21,839 nt of DNA from Zopfochytrium polystomum (GCA_025765615.1 JAIVFJ010000152.1:140001-161839), one strand, 5' to 3'; shown: positions 9,454 through 19,447, numbered from the stretch's first letter. Notes: generated by a model from the sequence alone, not told the origin. Made by a program: numbers and translations.

Positions 9454-9749
9454 GATCTTCGTTAGATTGTCACATCATCGTCAGGTCAACGTCAGATTTT
9501 CGTCAGATTGCCTCCAGATCATCATATCATCATCAGATTGTCGCCAGATTGACTCCAGATTATTACCAGAACGCCCAATTCTTGTCAGATTGCCAGATAA
9601 CCATCCGATTGTCGTCAGATCATCGTCAGATTGACTTCAGATTGCTGCCAGATTGCCTCCAGCAATCACTTTCCTCCTTCACCACCACAACCACATTGCA
9701 ACCACATCACAACCTTTGTGCTGAATTGGGATTGGCACCCCCCTATTTC

Positions 9750-11402
9750 ATGAGCAGCCCACCTCCCTCCACGTTCTTCGGCACCCACGCTGATCAACAC
9801 ATATTGACAATCACCACTCAGCCAGACCCCACTATTGCCCCACTCACTGAACTTGACATCCTACGCTTTATCTCCACTTGCGACCTCACCATCCGACAGC
9901 GGCCCTTGCTCTCAAAGGACCAGACTTCTTACTCGCTCCGCCTTCTGCATCCTTTGTCGGACGAACAGACTGCCTGTCTTCAGACCACATCCCCACACAT
10001 TAAATTTTCTTACACCTGTCGACTACCAGCTGCTGCCACAGAATTCACCAACGAACCTACCAACCAACTCGTACTCCAACACCTGGCTCCTGGAACTACT
10101 AGAAAGAACTTTGATGAGCAAAAGGACTCCCTGCGTCATGCAATCACCTCTGCTTTATCCTCGTGCGGCTCCATAATGGCTATTCATTTTGCACACCACC
10201 AGCTTTCTGCCTCTGCATCTGCCACAGTTCTTTTTGACGGCCCTCCTCACAATCCCCCTCAGTTCATAACTATTATGGGTGCAGGTGTCACTATTCGACC
10301 ACTGGAACCTTCTGCAGAAAACCAGCGGCGAATCAGCGATGAAAAGCAACGCACAGCTGTCCTTTATAACATTCGTCGCTCCACAAGTATCTATGACCTT
10401 CAGGCCATCCAATATGAGTTTGGGTGCACGTCAGTTCGCATTCCAGGATTCTTCAACTCAGCAAAGGGCACTGCTGGCCTTTCGTCGTCTGCCCATTTTG
10501 TTTTTACAACCCGCGCATTGATGTTGCAAAAAACTAACCAATCAGTTGTCTTCAATGGCCGTGCACTCCCATTTCACCCACTCCAAAAGGAAGATTTCAC
10601 TCCCTTCCCCTGCTGTCGCCGTTGTGGAAACTCCAACCATACCTCTCAATCTTGCAAAACTGGCCGCCCCTCCAGCTCCCTCCTTAACCAAGCCACTTCA
10701 GCAGATTCCAAAGACAACAGCCAGACAGCTCAGGCCCCTCCTGACACCACAACTCCCCCACCTGTCCTGTCTGCTCCCCCTCCTGTCCCTCCTCCACAGC
10801 TGCAGTCAATTTTGAAGGTCCTTGAAAACATCCAGCAACAGCTTCTCGCACAACAGACCTCCTTGCACACAGAGCTGAAAGAGCATCAGACATCAGTACG
10901 CACTGACATCCAAAAACTCACCACTCAGCTTTCCCAACTTGAGCCAATCCCTGCAGCACTGGAACACGGCTTAGCAAAGGTGGACCACGACATTCAGAGA
11001 CTTGCAGCTGCTGCAGCCACCGTGGACACTTCACTCAAAAACCATGCTGGCGCCATCCACAACCTAAATCAGCGAGTCACCACACTGGAGCCACTCACTG
11101 CACAATTGGACAGCCGCCTCACCACAGTGGACACAACCACCCAGCTCCTCAGCTCTCGCCTCCGGACAATTGAAGAATGGTTGAAATACAATGACCCGAT
11201 TGATGAGGACCTTGACGACCGTTCCTCCGCTGAACCTTCTTCTACTACTACTGTCCCAGCTCGATCAGCTGTCACCACACACTCAAGCTCCAGTTCCTCT
11301 TCAACTCCTCCCAACAGAACTGCCCCCAAACCTGCCCCCAAACCTGCCCCCAAACCTGCCCCAAAAACTGCCTCAAAAACCAGGAACACTGCCTCAACTT
11401 GA
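9750..11402 (+). CDS. LINE ORF1 protein: RNA-binding-like region, CCHC knuckle, coiled coil
   Basis: Predicted nucleic-acid-binding protein that packages LINE RNA. It is 550 residues from the first in-frame ATG (9750), which fits better than an upstream start inside the repeats. Residues about 90-280 form two alpha/beta stretches (LVLQHLAPGTT and AVLYNIRRSTSIYDL onward) that look RRM-like. A CCHC zinc knuckle follows at C289, C292, H297 and C302. After a Pro-rich linker, residues about 351-481 are a long heptad coiled coil, as expected for an ORF1 that multimerises. The tail is Ser/Thr-rich and ends with PAPK repeats (about 526-540). The frame is intact to TGA. The pairing of knuckle and coiled coil is usual for fungal LINEs. 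The RRM assignment is my weakest point. Confidence 0.88.
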   Translation: MSSPPPSTFFGTHADQHILTITTQPDPTIAPLTELDILRFISTCDLTIRQRPLLSKDQTSYSLRLLHPLSDEQTACLQTTSPHIKFSYTCRLPAAATEFTNEPTNQLVLQHLAPGTTRKNFDEQKDSLRHAITSALSSCGSIMAIHFAHHQLSASASATVLFDGPPHNPPQFITIMGAGVTIRPLEPSAENQRRISDEKQRTAVLYNIRRSTSIYDLQAIQYEFGCTSVRIPGFFNSAKGTAGLSSSAHFVFTTRALMLQKTNQSVVFNGRALPFHPLQKEDFTPFPCCRRCGNSNHTSQSCKTGRPSSSLLNQATSADSKDNSQTAQAPPDTTTPPPVLSAPPPVPPPQLQSILKVLENIQQQLLAQQTSLHTELKEHQTSVRTDIQKLTTQLSQLEPIPAALEHGLAKVDHDIQRLAAAAATVDTSLKNHAGAIHNLNQRVTTLEPLTAQLDSRLTTVDTTTQLLSSRLRTIEEWLKYNDPIDEDLDDRSSAEPSSTTTVPARSAVTTHSSSSSSSTPPNRTAPKPAPKPAPKPAPKTASKTRNTAST

Positions 11403-11543
11403 CCAATACTCTTATCCTTTTTTTTTTTTTTGTGAAAGCCCCTTTGCTATTGATATCACTCTTATTTCTCCAAAAAAAAAAAAAAAAAAAAAAAAAAAAA
11501 CAGAGACATTATTAGCAGGACTTCCTGCACCCCTTAGTCAACT
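11403..11543 (+). other. ORF1-ORF2 spacer with T14 and A29 tracts
   Basis: 141 bp between the ORF1 stop and the ORF2 ATG. A run of 14 T (11418-11431) is followed 40 bp later by 29 A (11472-11500), so the RNA could fold into a long U:A hairpin. ORF2 starts at the ATG at 11544. How ORF2 is translated (reinitiation or internal entry) cannot be read from the sequence. Confidence 0.75.
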
Positions 11544-14500
11544 ATGTCAACTAGCCCTGTGTCTAGCACACCACCCCCAACACCACCACCCCTCCCTCGC
11601 TTTGCAACTTGGAACATCCGTCGTGCCTTCCCCACCAAGGCTGCATCTATCTTCCACTGGCTCGATCACACCAAAACCACCATCCTTGCCATTCAAGAAA
11701 CTGGCTGCTCTGACACAGAGGCCACCCACTCCATTCGTCACATCACTAGGAATTACAAAGGTTTCTTCATATCCTCCACCCCCTCCCGTCACGCTGGCGT
11801 TGGTTTCATCATTTCATCTTCCCTGGCACCACACATCACTGACGTCTCCCACTTTGGAACTCGTGCCATTGCCCTCACCTTATCTTTTGCTCGACGCTCC
11901 ATCCTCCTGCGAAATATTTACTGGCCTGCTGACCCCCAATCTGAGGAACTCCCTGACTTGCAAAAATGGTGCAACTCTCTTGCCTCATCCGACTCCACCT
12001 CACCCCACCAAGCCTACTGGTTTGGTGACTGGAATGCCATCACTGACCCCCTTGACCACTCCACCAGAGCCCCCACACCTACTTCCCGCCATGGGTTCCT
12101 CCCCACCCTCTCCCTGAAAGGCTTTGTTGATTCCTTTAGACACCTGCACCCAGACTTACCCTCTTACACACACACTGCTGGCTCCTACTCCTCTCGTTTG
12201 GACAGCATTTGGCTCTCACCCCCTGCTCTTGACTACGTCACTGAAGCTAACATTTCTTCTCCACTTGAAGAGCCCCATCTCACTGACACTTCAGACCACC
12301 TCCCCTTCAACATAATTCTTGCTTCCTCCCCCTTCCACACTTTTCCCTTCTCCCCTCTGCGCCGGCAGGTCATCAAACCCCTGGAAGCTTCAGAGGAGCA
12401 ACTCGACAATTACACATCAGCCGTCTCAGTTGAGCTTGCCCCCCTCTCAGCAGCCCTTGCAGCCTTGGACAGCATTCTTCTCCCCTCCGAGCTTGAGTTC
12501 CTCCATTCTCCATCCCTACCCTTTCAATACCCCTCCCCAGAACGTGCATCACTCCTCGTCAGCCACCTTGACACACTCTCCACATCATTTCACGAGTTAC
12601 TGCTTCGGCTTGGCAAAAAGTTCCTTCCTCACAAGGGAACCTCCTCAGTAGCGCCAAAGATAGATTGCCGTGCCAAACCATTCCTTGTTGCACGTTGGAA
12701 AGTAGAGAAACTGTGGGCACTTGCCAAAGACCCTGCGCATGATCTGGCTAACATCTTCCCTTCCATTCCTTTGACCCCATCTGAGTGGGGCGCAGATCAG
12801 TCTTACTCCTTCTTGTCCCACATCCACTCTCAGTACAAAGCCCGCTTCTTTGACACAACTGACTATCGTGATGTTTTACTCCCCGCCCTCAACCGCCATC
12901 GCCAGGCCATCTACCGTGCCCAACGCCAGGCAGCAGAAAAGCACAAAATGGAGGACATTGCCACAGCTCTCACACATAGACACGACCTTTTCTCTTCTGG
13001 CAAGATAAAGACTGTCCTCAACAACATCCTCAACCGCACGCGCAGCAACTCTAGCATCGACCACATTTGCTATACTACTGCCAAAGGTCCCTCAATCACC
13101 CACGATCCTGACCTTGTCCCTGGTATCTGCCAACAACAGGTCGAACACTGGTTTCGCCCTCGTACCCTCACTCCCTTCCCACCATCCTCTCCATTTCACT
13201 CTGAGATGCAACCCCGTCCCCACATCCCCCCAGATCTTTTCTCCAAGGTTATGCTGCCCCCTTCTGCCAATGACGTCAAAAATGCTCTCACATCTCTTGC
13301 CTCAAACAAAGCCCCAGGCCCCTCCCAAATCTCCAGAGAGCTTCTCCTCGCAGCTGGTCCTGATGCTCTTGCATTCTTCTCCTCCCTCATCATTCGCTCT
13401 TTTCTCTTCCTTGACATCCCAGACTCTTGGGCATCTTCCTCCATCTTCCCCATACCCAAGAAAGCTGCGTGGGGTGGTGACATCACTAACCTCCGTCCAA
13501 TCAGCCTCTGCGAACTTGCTGCCAAAGTTGTTCAATCCATCCGTCTTTCTCGTATCTCTTCCATCCTCTCTTCTCACAATGTACTCCTTGGTCGCAACTT
13601 CTCTGCCCTACCTGGCTCTTCTCCTGACCCGCCTCTCCACCTTGTACGCTACGCCCTTGACCTTGCCCATTCCACTAAACAGCCCTTATACCTTCTCCTC
13701 AACGACATTAAGAAAGCTTTTGACAGCGCCCCTGTTGCTGGCCTCATTGCCTCCTGGGAACGTATTCACCTCCCCTCTTCTTATGTTTGCATGCGTGTCA
13801 ATTCCCAACGTCGTTTTCGTTCCTCTGTCATCACAGCTTTTGGCCCATCCCCTTCCTTCCCCATTGGCACTATGATTCAGCAAGGCTCCCTTGAGGGACC
13901 CCTTGATTGGCGTATCTTTTGGGACCCTGTTCTTTGCGTTCTTGATCGCTGTACCACCGGTTTCATTTTCTCAGTTCCCACCCCTCGTAACTTCCCTGTC
14001 CAATTCTTCAACCCCCCCACCCCCTGTTACTGTTACTGGCTTTGCCCTTGTCGACGACACCAACACCCTCTCCAGCACCCTGGAGGATCTGCAGCTTCAG
14101 GCCGACCTCCTCTTTGAGTACCAGTCACATAACGACATCGAGTCTAACACCAAGAAAATCTTCATCTCCGCCGTCAACACCCCGCAATCAGCACCTACCA
14201 CCATTAACTGGGGCACCACAGTCCTTCCCATCCACCCGCCAAACACCACCTTTTGACACCTAGGCAACTACTTCACAGCAGACGGTATGAGCTCAGCAGC
14301 ACGGCAGCAAATCCTTTCCACCACCACCAATTTCCTTGACATTATCAAACACAAAAAGATGGGTGACAAAATTGCTTCTTACCTCATCTGTAACGTTCTC
14401 CTCCCACGTGTCCGCTTTCTGTGGAAAACTGCCATTCTCCCCCGTACTTTCCTCAACAACCTCACCACACTCTGTCGCAAAACCTTCAAACGCCTGGTTG

Positions 14501-17204
14501 GCTACTGCACCTCTTTTCCCAATGCCCTCCTCCATCACCCCATGACCCATAACTTCCCTGACTTTTACAATGAATACTGCTCTGACATGATTGTTGACCT
14601 CAACTCTCGCTTGAACTCCCCCTCTCTCATTGGCCACATAAGCCGTATCATGATGCACCGCCTACAACTTGACCTGGCCTCTGGAGCTCCAGTTTTCTCA
14701 CATCCCTTACCCTTGTCCCAGCCAAAAAAGCACTTCACCAAGTCTCTCATTCCCCTCCTTTTTAACCAACAAACATCCTTCCAATACTCTGGTCCACCCC
14801 TATTTTCTGTTCATGCTCACTCCATCAACTCATTAGTTCCTTGGCATATTTTTCTCAAAGTGCTTCCCACTCTCCGTTCACACTCAGTCTTCTTTTTTGA
14901 ACAACTTTTTGACCTCCGCCTCACCAGTCCTTCTTACAAAGACAGCTCTCTCCCTGACAAACTCTGTGAAGTGTACCACATCATTAAGACCTTTATTTTT
15001 GCTGCTCCCACCTTTGGCTCTCCAGTCTTTTACCACAGCCCTCCTGATGGTCCTCTTTACAATCCCTTTTACCCATCTTCTTTGGATCCCCTTCACCATC
15101 CCCCCCTTGCTTGTGGCAGTTTTTTTTCCGTCTGATGACCCCACCACAAGTGGAATTCTTCCGCATTGTTAACTGGACTCACACACTCCCAAACCCCCAA
15201 CTCCTTTCTCATCACTACTCCAGGCTCCCTGAACGCCTTCACCCTTCCTCCCACAATTTCCACTTGGTTCAATGCCTTGGCTGCCCCATTGGCTCCCCCC
15301 CATTCTCTTACCCCTGCAGCAAGCACATCTCTCCCTACAATCCAACTTCCCTTGCACACTCCACCTACACAGTCCCCATCAGCAGCCGCACAACTGCTAC
15401 TGCAACTCGACCCTCCCAGCCCATCTTCTTTGTTAACTCACCTTCCCCCACCACCGTTTTCACACCCACACCTTTCCCACTCCTCACCTCCCGCCACTCC
15501 ACTTTCAATCCAGCTCCCTTCACAAATCCCTGCTATCAACCAATGGACGTGCCCCTTCTCCCTGCTGACCTTGCCCATACCCACCCATCCTTGACCTTTG
15601 ACACCGATGGCTCCCTTCGCGAGGAGGGCTTCATGGCTGGCTCTGTTGTTTGCCTTGAGCTTAACTTTGAATTTTCTTTTGCCCTCCCTCCACTCTCTGC
15701 CTCTTCCACAACTGCTGAAATTGCTGCTCTCCTTGCTGCCCTCACCATCACTGCAAAGCTTTCCCTGCCCCTCACTTTTCGACTTGACAATCTTGGAGTG
15801 GTTCACACCTTTGAGAAACTCTTTCCCTCAAACTCCTTTAGTCCCCATCCACACAGCAAGCTCAACACACCTCCTCTCTCTGATTCCCTCCATCGTCTTT
15901 TGCACACCACTTCCCACCCCACCCTTTGGGCATGTGTTGCAGCCACTCTACAGTCTTGGATTGGCCCCCCTCCACAAGTTTCCTGGGTTCGTGGACACAA
16001 CGGCGACGCTGGCAACGAACGAGCAGACAAGCTGGCATCATCTGTACCCTTGACTTCCGACCCAACTTTGTTACCAATCCTCTCACAACAGATCCTCCCA
16101 GCCACTGCCTTCATCTCAAATACCCCCATCTTGGGCCAACTTCGACGACAACTGCGACTCCTCACAGGTCTCTCTCACCATTTTGCACTTCTGAACACCT
16201 CAGCCTTTGCCCACATCACCCACAACCCTGACCTAGTTCATTGGGAAGCCACATTTCTTGTTCTCCACTCTGGAATTAAACCCTCTTCCCTCTTTGGCAC
16301 CCTCCCTGGCTCTGCTCGTCGCAAGTATCGACTTCAAATCCTCAGCAACACTTTGCCCACCCAAAAAGTTCTACACCAACGACACCCTCAAGTGTACCCT
16401 GATGGGCTCTGCCGTCGATGCCACCACGCTCTGGAAACCACAGAGCATGTCTGGCAATGCCCTGCAGCTGCCGACGCCATTGCCATGATTCGCAACACCT
16501 TTGCTGAAACTCTTTCCTCCTCTGTTCCTCCTGCACCTCATGGCCACTCTCCTCCTCAAGCCCATCCCATTTACTGGCTCTCCCGCCCTGAATTTCTCTT
16601 TGATGATCAATCTTGTATCAATTTTTCCTCCCTCCTTCGTGGCTTCATCCCTCAATCCTTTTATGACACCTTATTCTCACGTGATAACCCTGCTGCCTCT
16701 GTCCTTAAAACCCTTGTCACCGCTTTCCATCAGCTCCTTCTTGACGCCCATCGACTTATTTGGATCCCCCGTTGTGACGACACTATCTCTTGGGAGAAGT
16801 CAAAGTCCATCAAGCCCTCTGACAAGCGCTCCAAGCCCCGCAGATCCCCTCCACCAAATTCCCAGGCCTCTCACCCTCGTTCCACGGCCTCTCACCCACT
16901 GTCTTCTCCAAACATCAACTCTTCCCTCCCTCCCACTCCATCATCCCACAGAACTCGTAACAGCTCCTCACAACCCTCTCAACCTCGCTGCACCACGTGT
17001 AGTCGCCGGCACTCCACTGACACTTGCCCAGGCATCTGGCTTTTGCGCACCAAGGCTTCTTCCAGATGGATTGACCACTACCTCGGCCGCATAAAACTTG
17101 TTGCAGGCATTATCTGGCTTCACCACACAATACAACTCCCCTCACGCCAACAAGCAAGAGCCACTCGTCACCCATCTCCTGCTGAGCCCCCTGACGTTCA
17201 CTGA
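11544..17204 (+). pseudogene. LINE ORF2: endonuclease, reverse transcriptase, RNase H, zinc motifs (frame-broken)
   Basis: Enzyme of target-primed reverse transcription. AP endonuclease, residues 20-255: TWNIRR, AIQETG, YWFGDWNAI, SRLDSIWLS and TSDHLPF give the usual Asn, Glu, Asp/Asn, Asp and Asp-His residues. Reverse transcriptase: NKAPGPS, LRPISL, motif A LNDIKKAFDS (about 13700-13730), QQGSLEGP, and motif C FALVDDTN (14043-14066). RNase H (15590-16045): Asp in FDTDGS, Glu in TTAEIAAL, Asp in RLDNLG, and RGHNGDAGNERADKLA. Zinc motifs: CRRCHHAL..HVWQC (about 16408-16460) and CTTCSRRHSTDTC (16989-17027). Frame lesions: C7 at 14012-14018, in-frame TGA at 14254-14256, C7 at 15100-15106, and further shifts before 15200. 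As read, no complete ORF2 protein can be made. Homopolymer sequencing error could explain the shifts but not the TGA. Confidence 0.9.
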
Positions 17205-17517
17205 GCCACTGTTGCCCTTCTCAATCTTGACATGGGCTGTTGCCTAATCTGACTTATCCCAACCCTCCGATCTTTCACAGATGCTCCCCTCTCTTACACT
17301 GACCTCCTTCAGACTCACTTCTCTATTTTCTTGATTCTGTGTTTTCCCCTTCTCCTTTGATCATTGTGGCTTTATGTGCGGTGGAGATGCCTGACGACCC
17401 TGTAAGTCCGTAGCGCATGGGGTGGGTTTGCTGAGGTGATACCTGGACGTAGTCCATTACGGTTCACCGTTGATGGCTCTTTCTCTTCCCGCCAGCCCCT
17501 CTGGGGCTGGAACAATA
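17205..17517 (+). other. LINE 3' untranslated region
   Basis: About 310 bp between the ORF2 stop and the poly(A). It is recognisable in the old copy (7329-7640, reverse complement), so it is a stable part of the family. It ends in a stem-loop and the sequence AACAATAAAA, which overlaps a poly(A) signal. Confidence 0.85.
17492..17510 (+). other. Terminal stem-loop of the LINE
   Basis: CCAGCCCC, loop TCT, GGGGCTGG: a perfect 8-bp stem 4-8 nt before the poly(A). The old copy keeps the seven inner pairs, with loop AGA on the plus strand (7337-7353). In several LINE families such a hairpin is the recognition site for the reverse transcriptase; that role here is inference. Confidence 0.75.
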
Positions 17518-17541
17518 AAAAAAAAAAAAAAAAAAAAAAAA

Positions 17542-17556
17542 GAAAGCAGGGACTCG
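17542..17556. repeat. Right target-site duplication of the full-length LINE
   Basis: GAAAGCAGGGACTCG, identical to 9099-9113, directly after the poly(A). Confidence 0.95.
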
Positions 17557-18275
17557 TGAAGGGAGCTGGATTGAAAGTGGAGTGGCTGAGGCGAAGAGTG
17601 GGAAAGGTGTGTGTGTGAAAACAGTGGTTGGGGAAGGCCAGTTAACAAAGAAGATGGACTGGGAGGGTTGAGCTGCAGTAGCAGTTGTGCGGCTGCTGAT
17701 GGGGACTGTGTAGGTGGAGTGTGCAAGGGAAGTTGGATTGTAGGGAGAGATGTGCTTGCTGCAGGGGTGAGAGAATGGGGGGGAGCCAATGAGGCAGCCA
17801 AAGCATTGGACCAAGTGGAAAATTGTGGGAGGAGGGGTGAAGGTGTTCAGGGAGCCTGGAATAGTGATGAGAAAGGAGTTGGGCTTGGGAGTGTGTGAGT
17901 CCAGTTAACAATGCGGAAGAATTCCACTTGTGGTGGGGTCATCAGACAGAAAAACTGCCATGGGCAAGGGGGGATGGTGAAGGGGATTCAAAGAAGATGG
18001 GTAAAAGAGATTGTAAAGAGGACCATCAGGAGGGCTGTGGTAAATGACAGGAGAGCCAAAGGTGGGAGCAGCAAAAATAAAGGTCTTAATGGTGTTGTAC
18101 ACTTCATGGAGTTTGTCAGGGAGAGGGCAGCTGTCTTTGTAGGGGGGACTGGCGAGGCAGAGGTCAAAAAGTTGTTCAAAAGAAGACCGAGTCTGAACAG
18201 AGAGTGGGAAACACTTTGAGAAGAATATGCAAAGGAACTAATGAGTTGATGGAGTGAGCGTGAACAGAAAATAGG
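17542..18275 (-). mobile_element. Old 5'-truncated LINE, segment 3 (5' part)
   Basis: The reverse complement of this segment matches the full-length LINE from about 14799 to 15540, the post-reverse-transcriptase region. It is the upstream half of the same old copy seen at 7316-9113. It stops abruptly at 18275, where similarity ends in GAACAGAAAATAGG, so the copy was 5'-truncated on insertion. ACAGTCAG follows at 18276-18283 and also occurs at 7304-7311 near the poly(T) end. This may be the remains of its target-site duplication. Confidence 0.88.
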
Positions 18276-18896
18276 ACAGTCAGGAAGAAAAGGTCACGCA
18301 AGGGTCTTCAGGTACAGTTCTCACAGTCAACAGAAGGGGGGGCAGCAGTTTTAAATAGGAGAGGGTTGGAATCACAGGGAGGAGAGGAAAAAGGAGGGGA
18401 AAAACACATACAAAACAACAAAACAATAAATAAAACAGGAAAGAAAGAATGGGAGGGTGATTCACCAAATGGGGCTGAGCCATCAACAAAGAGAGACAGC
18501 TCAGAGAATCATGGGGCCATATCTTGGCAGACAGCTGCGAGAGCAGAGTGAAGGGGGGGGGTGGAGGAACTGGCAAGAAATGATTGGTGCAGACAAGAAG
18601 ACAGTCACCACAGCCACAGAAAGAAAGAAAGACACACAAAGAGAGACAGTAAACAAACGATTAAATAAAAAAATAAAACAAGAAAATGAGCCAAAACAAA
18701 GGAAAATACTAATTCAAAAAATAAGTAAAAGTCATCAACAGAAAGAGAAAGAAAGCCCTGTCTTCTCATACCACCCGTATGAGGCATTACATCATTGTAG
18801 CTGGGCATCTGGACTTTGCACTTCTCCCGCAGAAGTGGTTCAGTCCTTAGTCATTCCAAAAGTGAGGGGTTATTAGCTGGACATGGTAGACTTTGC

Positions 18897-18972
18897 AGCC
18901 CAACAGTCAGCGTGTCTCAAACTTGGCACCTCCCAATTGAAGGGAGTGCTCTAACCACTGAGAAAGGGAGCC
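18897..18972 (-). pseudogene. tRNA-like sequence, possibly a SINE head
   Basis: On the minus strand, GGCTCCC is followed by a D-arm with the usual internal promoter look (TCTCAGTGGTTAGAGC) and a perfect 5-bp anticodon stem CTCCC/GGGAG around the 7-nt loop TTCAATT (anticodon CAA). The T-loop is a weak match (TTTGAGA), its stem does not pair, and the 3' acceptor strand is missing. This is a decayed tRNA or the tRNA-derived head of a SINE, not a working tRNA. Anticodon CAA would mean leucine, but no long variable arm is present. Confidence 0.4.
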
Positions 18973-19026
18973 CTGTGCCAGCAGTTGAGCAAACACTGAG
19001 TCACTCAGTCTGCAGCCGTTGTGCAG

Positions 19027-19048
19027 AATAATAATAATAATAATAATA
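19027..19048. repeat. AAT microsatellite
   Basis: Seven tandem AAT units. A second, interrupted AAT run lies at about 19122-19142. Confidence 0.85.
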
Positions 19049-19440
19049 GCACAAATGATAATAGTGGTAGGTGATGCAGGTGTGACAACAAGTGTCAGTT
19101 GGTGGCTTATGCAGACAACCAATAATAATAGAATAATAATAAATACAGCGGAGTCCAAGCCAAATGCGTGTGTAACGCACTTCGAGATGGGTGGATAATC
19201 CTCACAATTGTCAGTGAAAAAGTGGGTATACACTCTTTTATTTGAGGTCACAGGCTTGACAGCCTGTTGTCCTCACGTGGTAGGGGAGGAAATGATGGTC
19301 CAATCGCAGCAGTGGCAATCAACAACGCAATTGTCAGGAACAGGGCAGGACAGGACAAGGCAGACAAGGAACTGAGAGGAGTGATGATTGTATTGGAAAC
19401 AATAATTCACTTGAGGGATGGGACAGGTCCCCCATCCCCC

Positions 19441-19447
19441 TTTTATA
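19441..19447 (-). promoter_or_regulatory. TATA box of the gypsy LTR
   Basis: TATAAAA on the minus strand, followed by a G-rich stretch (GGGGGATGGGGGA). It matches the solo LTR in sequence and position. Transcription would start roughly 30 bp downstream, around 19410. Confidence 0.7.

Larger units (their letters stand above)
9204..9665 (+). repeat. CAGAT-rich degenerate tandem repeat in the LINE 5' region
   Basis: Dozens of copies of a short unit such as CAGATCGTCAGATTGAC, with a 7-10-bp sub-period, broken once by a CCACC-rich block near 9290-9325 that itself repeats one at 9160-9205. No frame across it has many stops, so it reads open in frame with ORF1, but no ATG in that frame occurs before 9750. 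It is most likely a repetitive 5' untranslated or promoter region. Some non-LTR elements have tandem monomers of this sort. Confidence 0.8.
9114..17541 (+). mobile_element. Full-length non-LTR retrotransposon (Tad/I-like LINE), 8.4 kb
   Basis: Complete element bounded by a perfect 15-bp target-site duplication and ending in a poly(A) of over 20 bases. Order: 5' untranslated region with CAGAT-rich repeats, ORF1 (9750-11402), spacer with T14 and A29 tracts, ORF2 (11544-17204; endonuclease, reverse transcriptase, RNase H, zinc motifs), 310-bp 3' region and terminal stem-loop. An AP endonuclease with RNase H and a CCHC ORF1 are typical of the I/Tad/R1 group; the exact clade needs a reverse-transcriptase tree. 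The perfect duplication implies a recent insertion, although ORF2 has a stop and frame breaks. It inserted into an older copy of its own family in the opposite orientation. Confidence 0.95.
18276..19331. other. Intergenic stretch between LINE and gypsy element
   Basis: About 1 kb with no convincing gene. It is purine-rich on the plus strand (18360-18760) and includes A-rich low-complexity sequence near 18660-18730, a 7-bp perfect hairpin at 18819-18837, a degenerate tRNA-like sequence and AAT microsatellites. The longest open frames (139 and 119 codons, around 18280-18876) are low-complexity and match nothing I know. Confidence 0.55.

Noticed and set aside
9204..9665. Short regular repeats that might suggest a CRISPR array
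   Set aside because: The units are degenerate, with no constant repeat and unique spacer pattern, and lie inside a eukaryotic LINE.
11191..12117. A 308-codon plus-strand frame across the end of ORF1 and start of ORF2
   Set aside because: It reads the poly(T) and poly(A) as Phe and Lys runs and overlaps two frames with clear motifs, so it is a shadow.
18457..18876. A 139-codon plus-strand frame
   Set aside because: It is Lys/Glu/Gln-rich, which follows from purine-rich low-complexity DNA, with no conserved motif or splice context.
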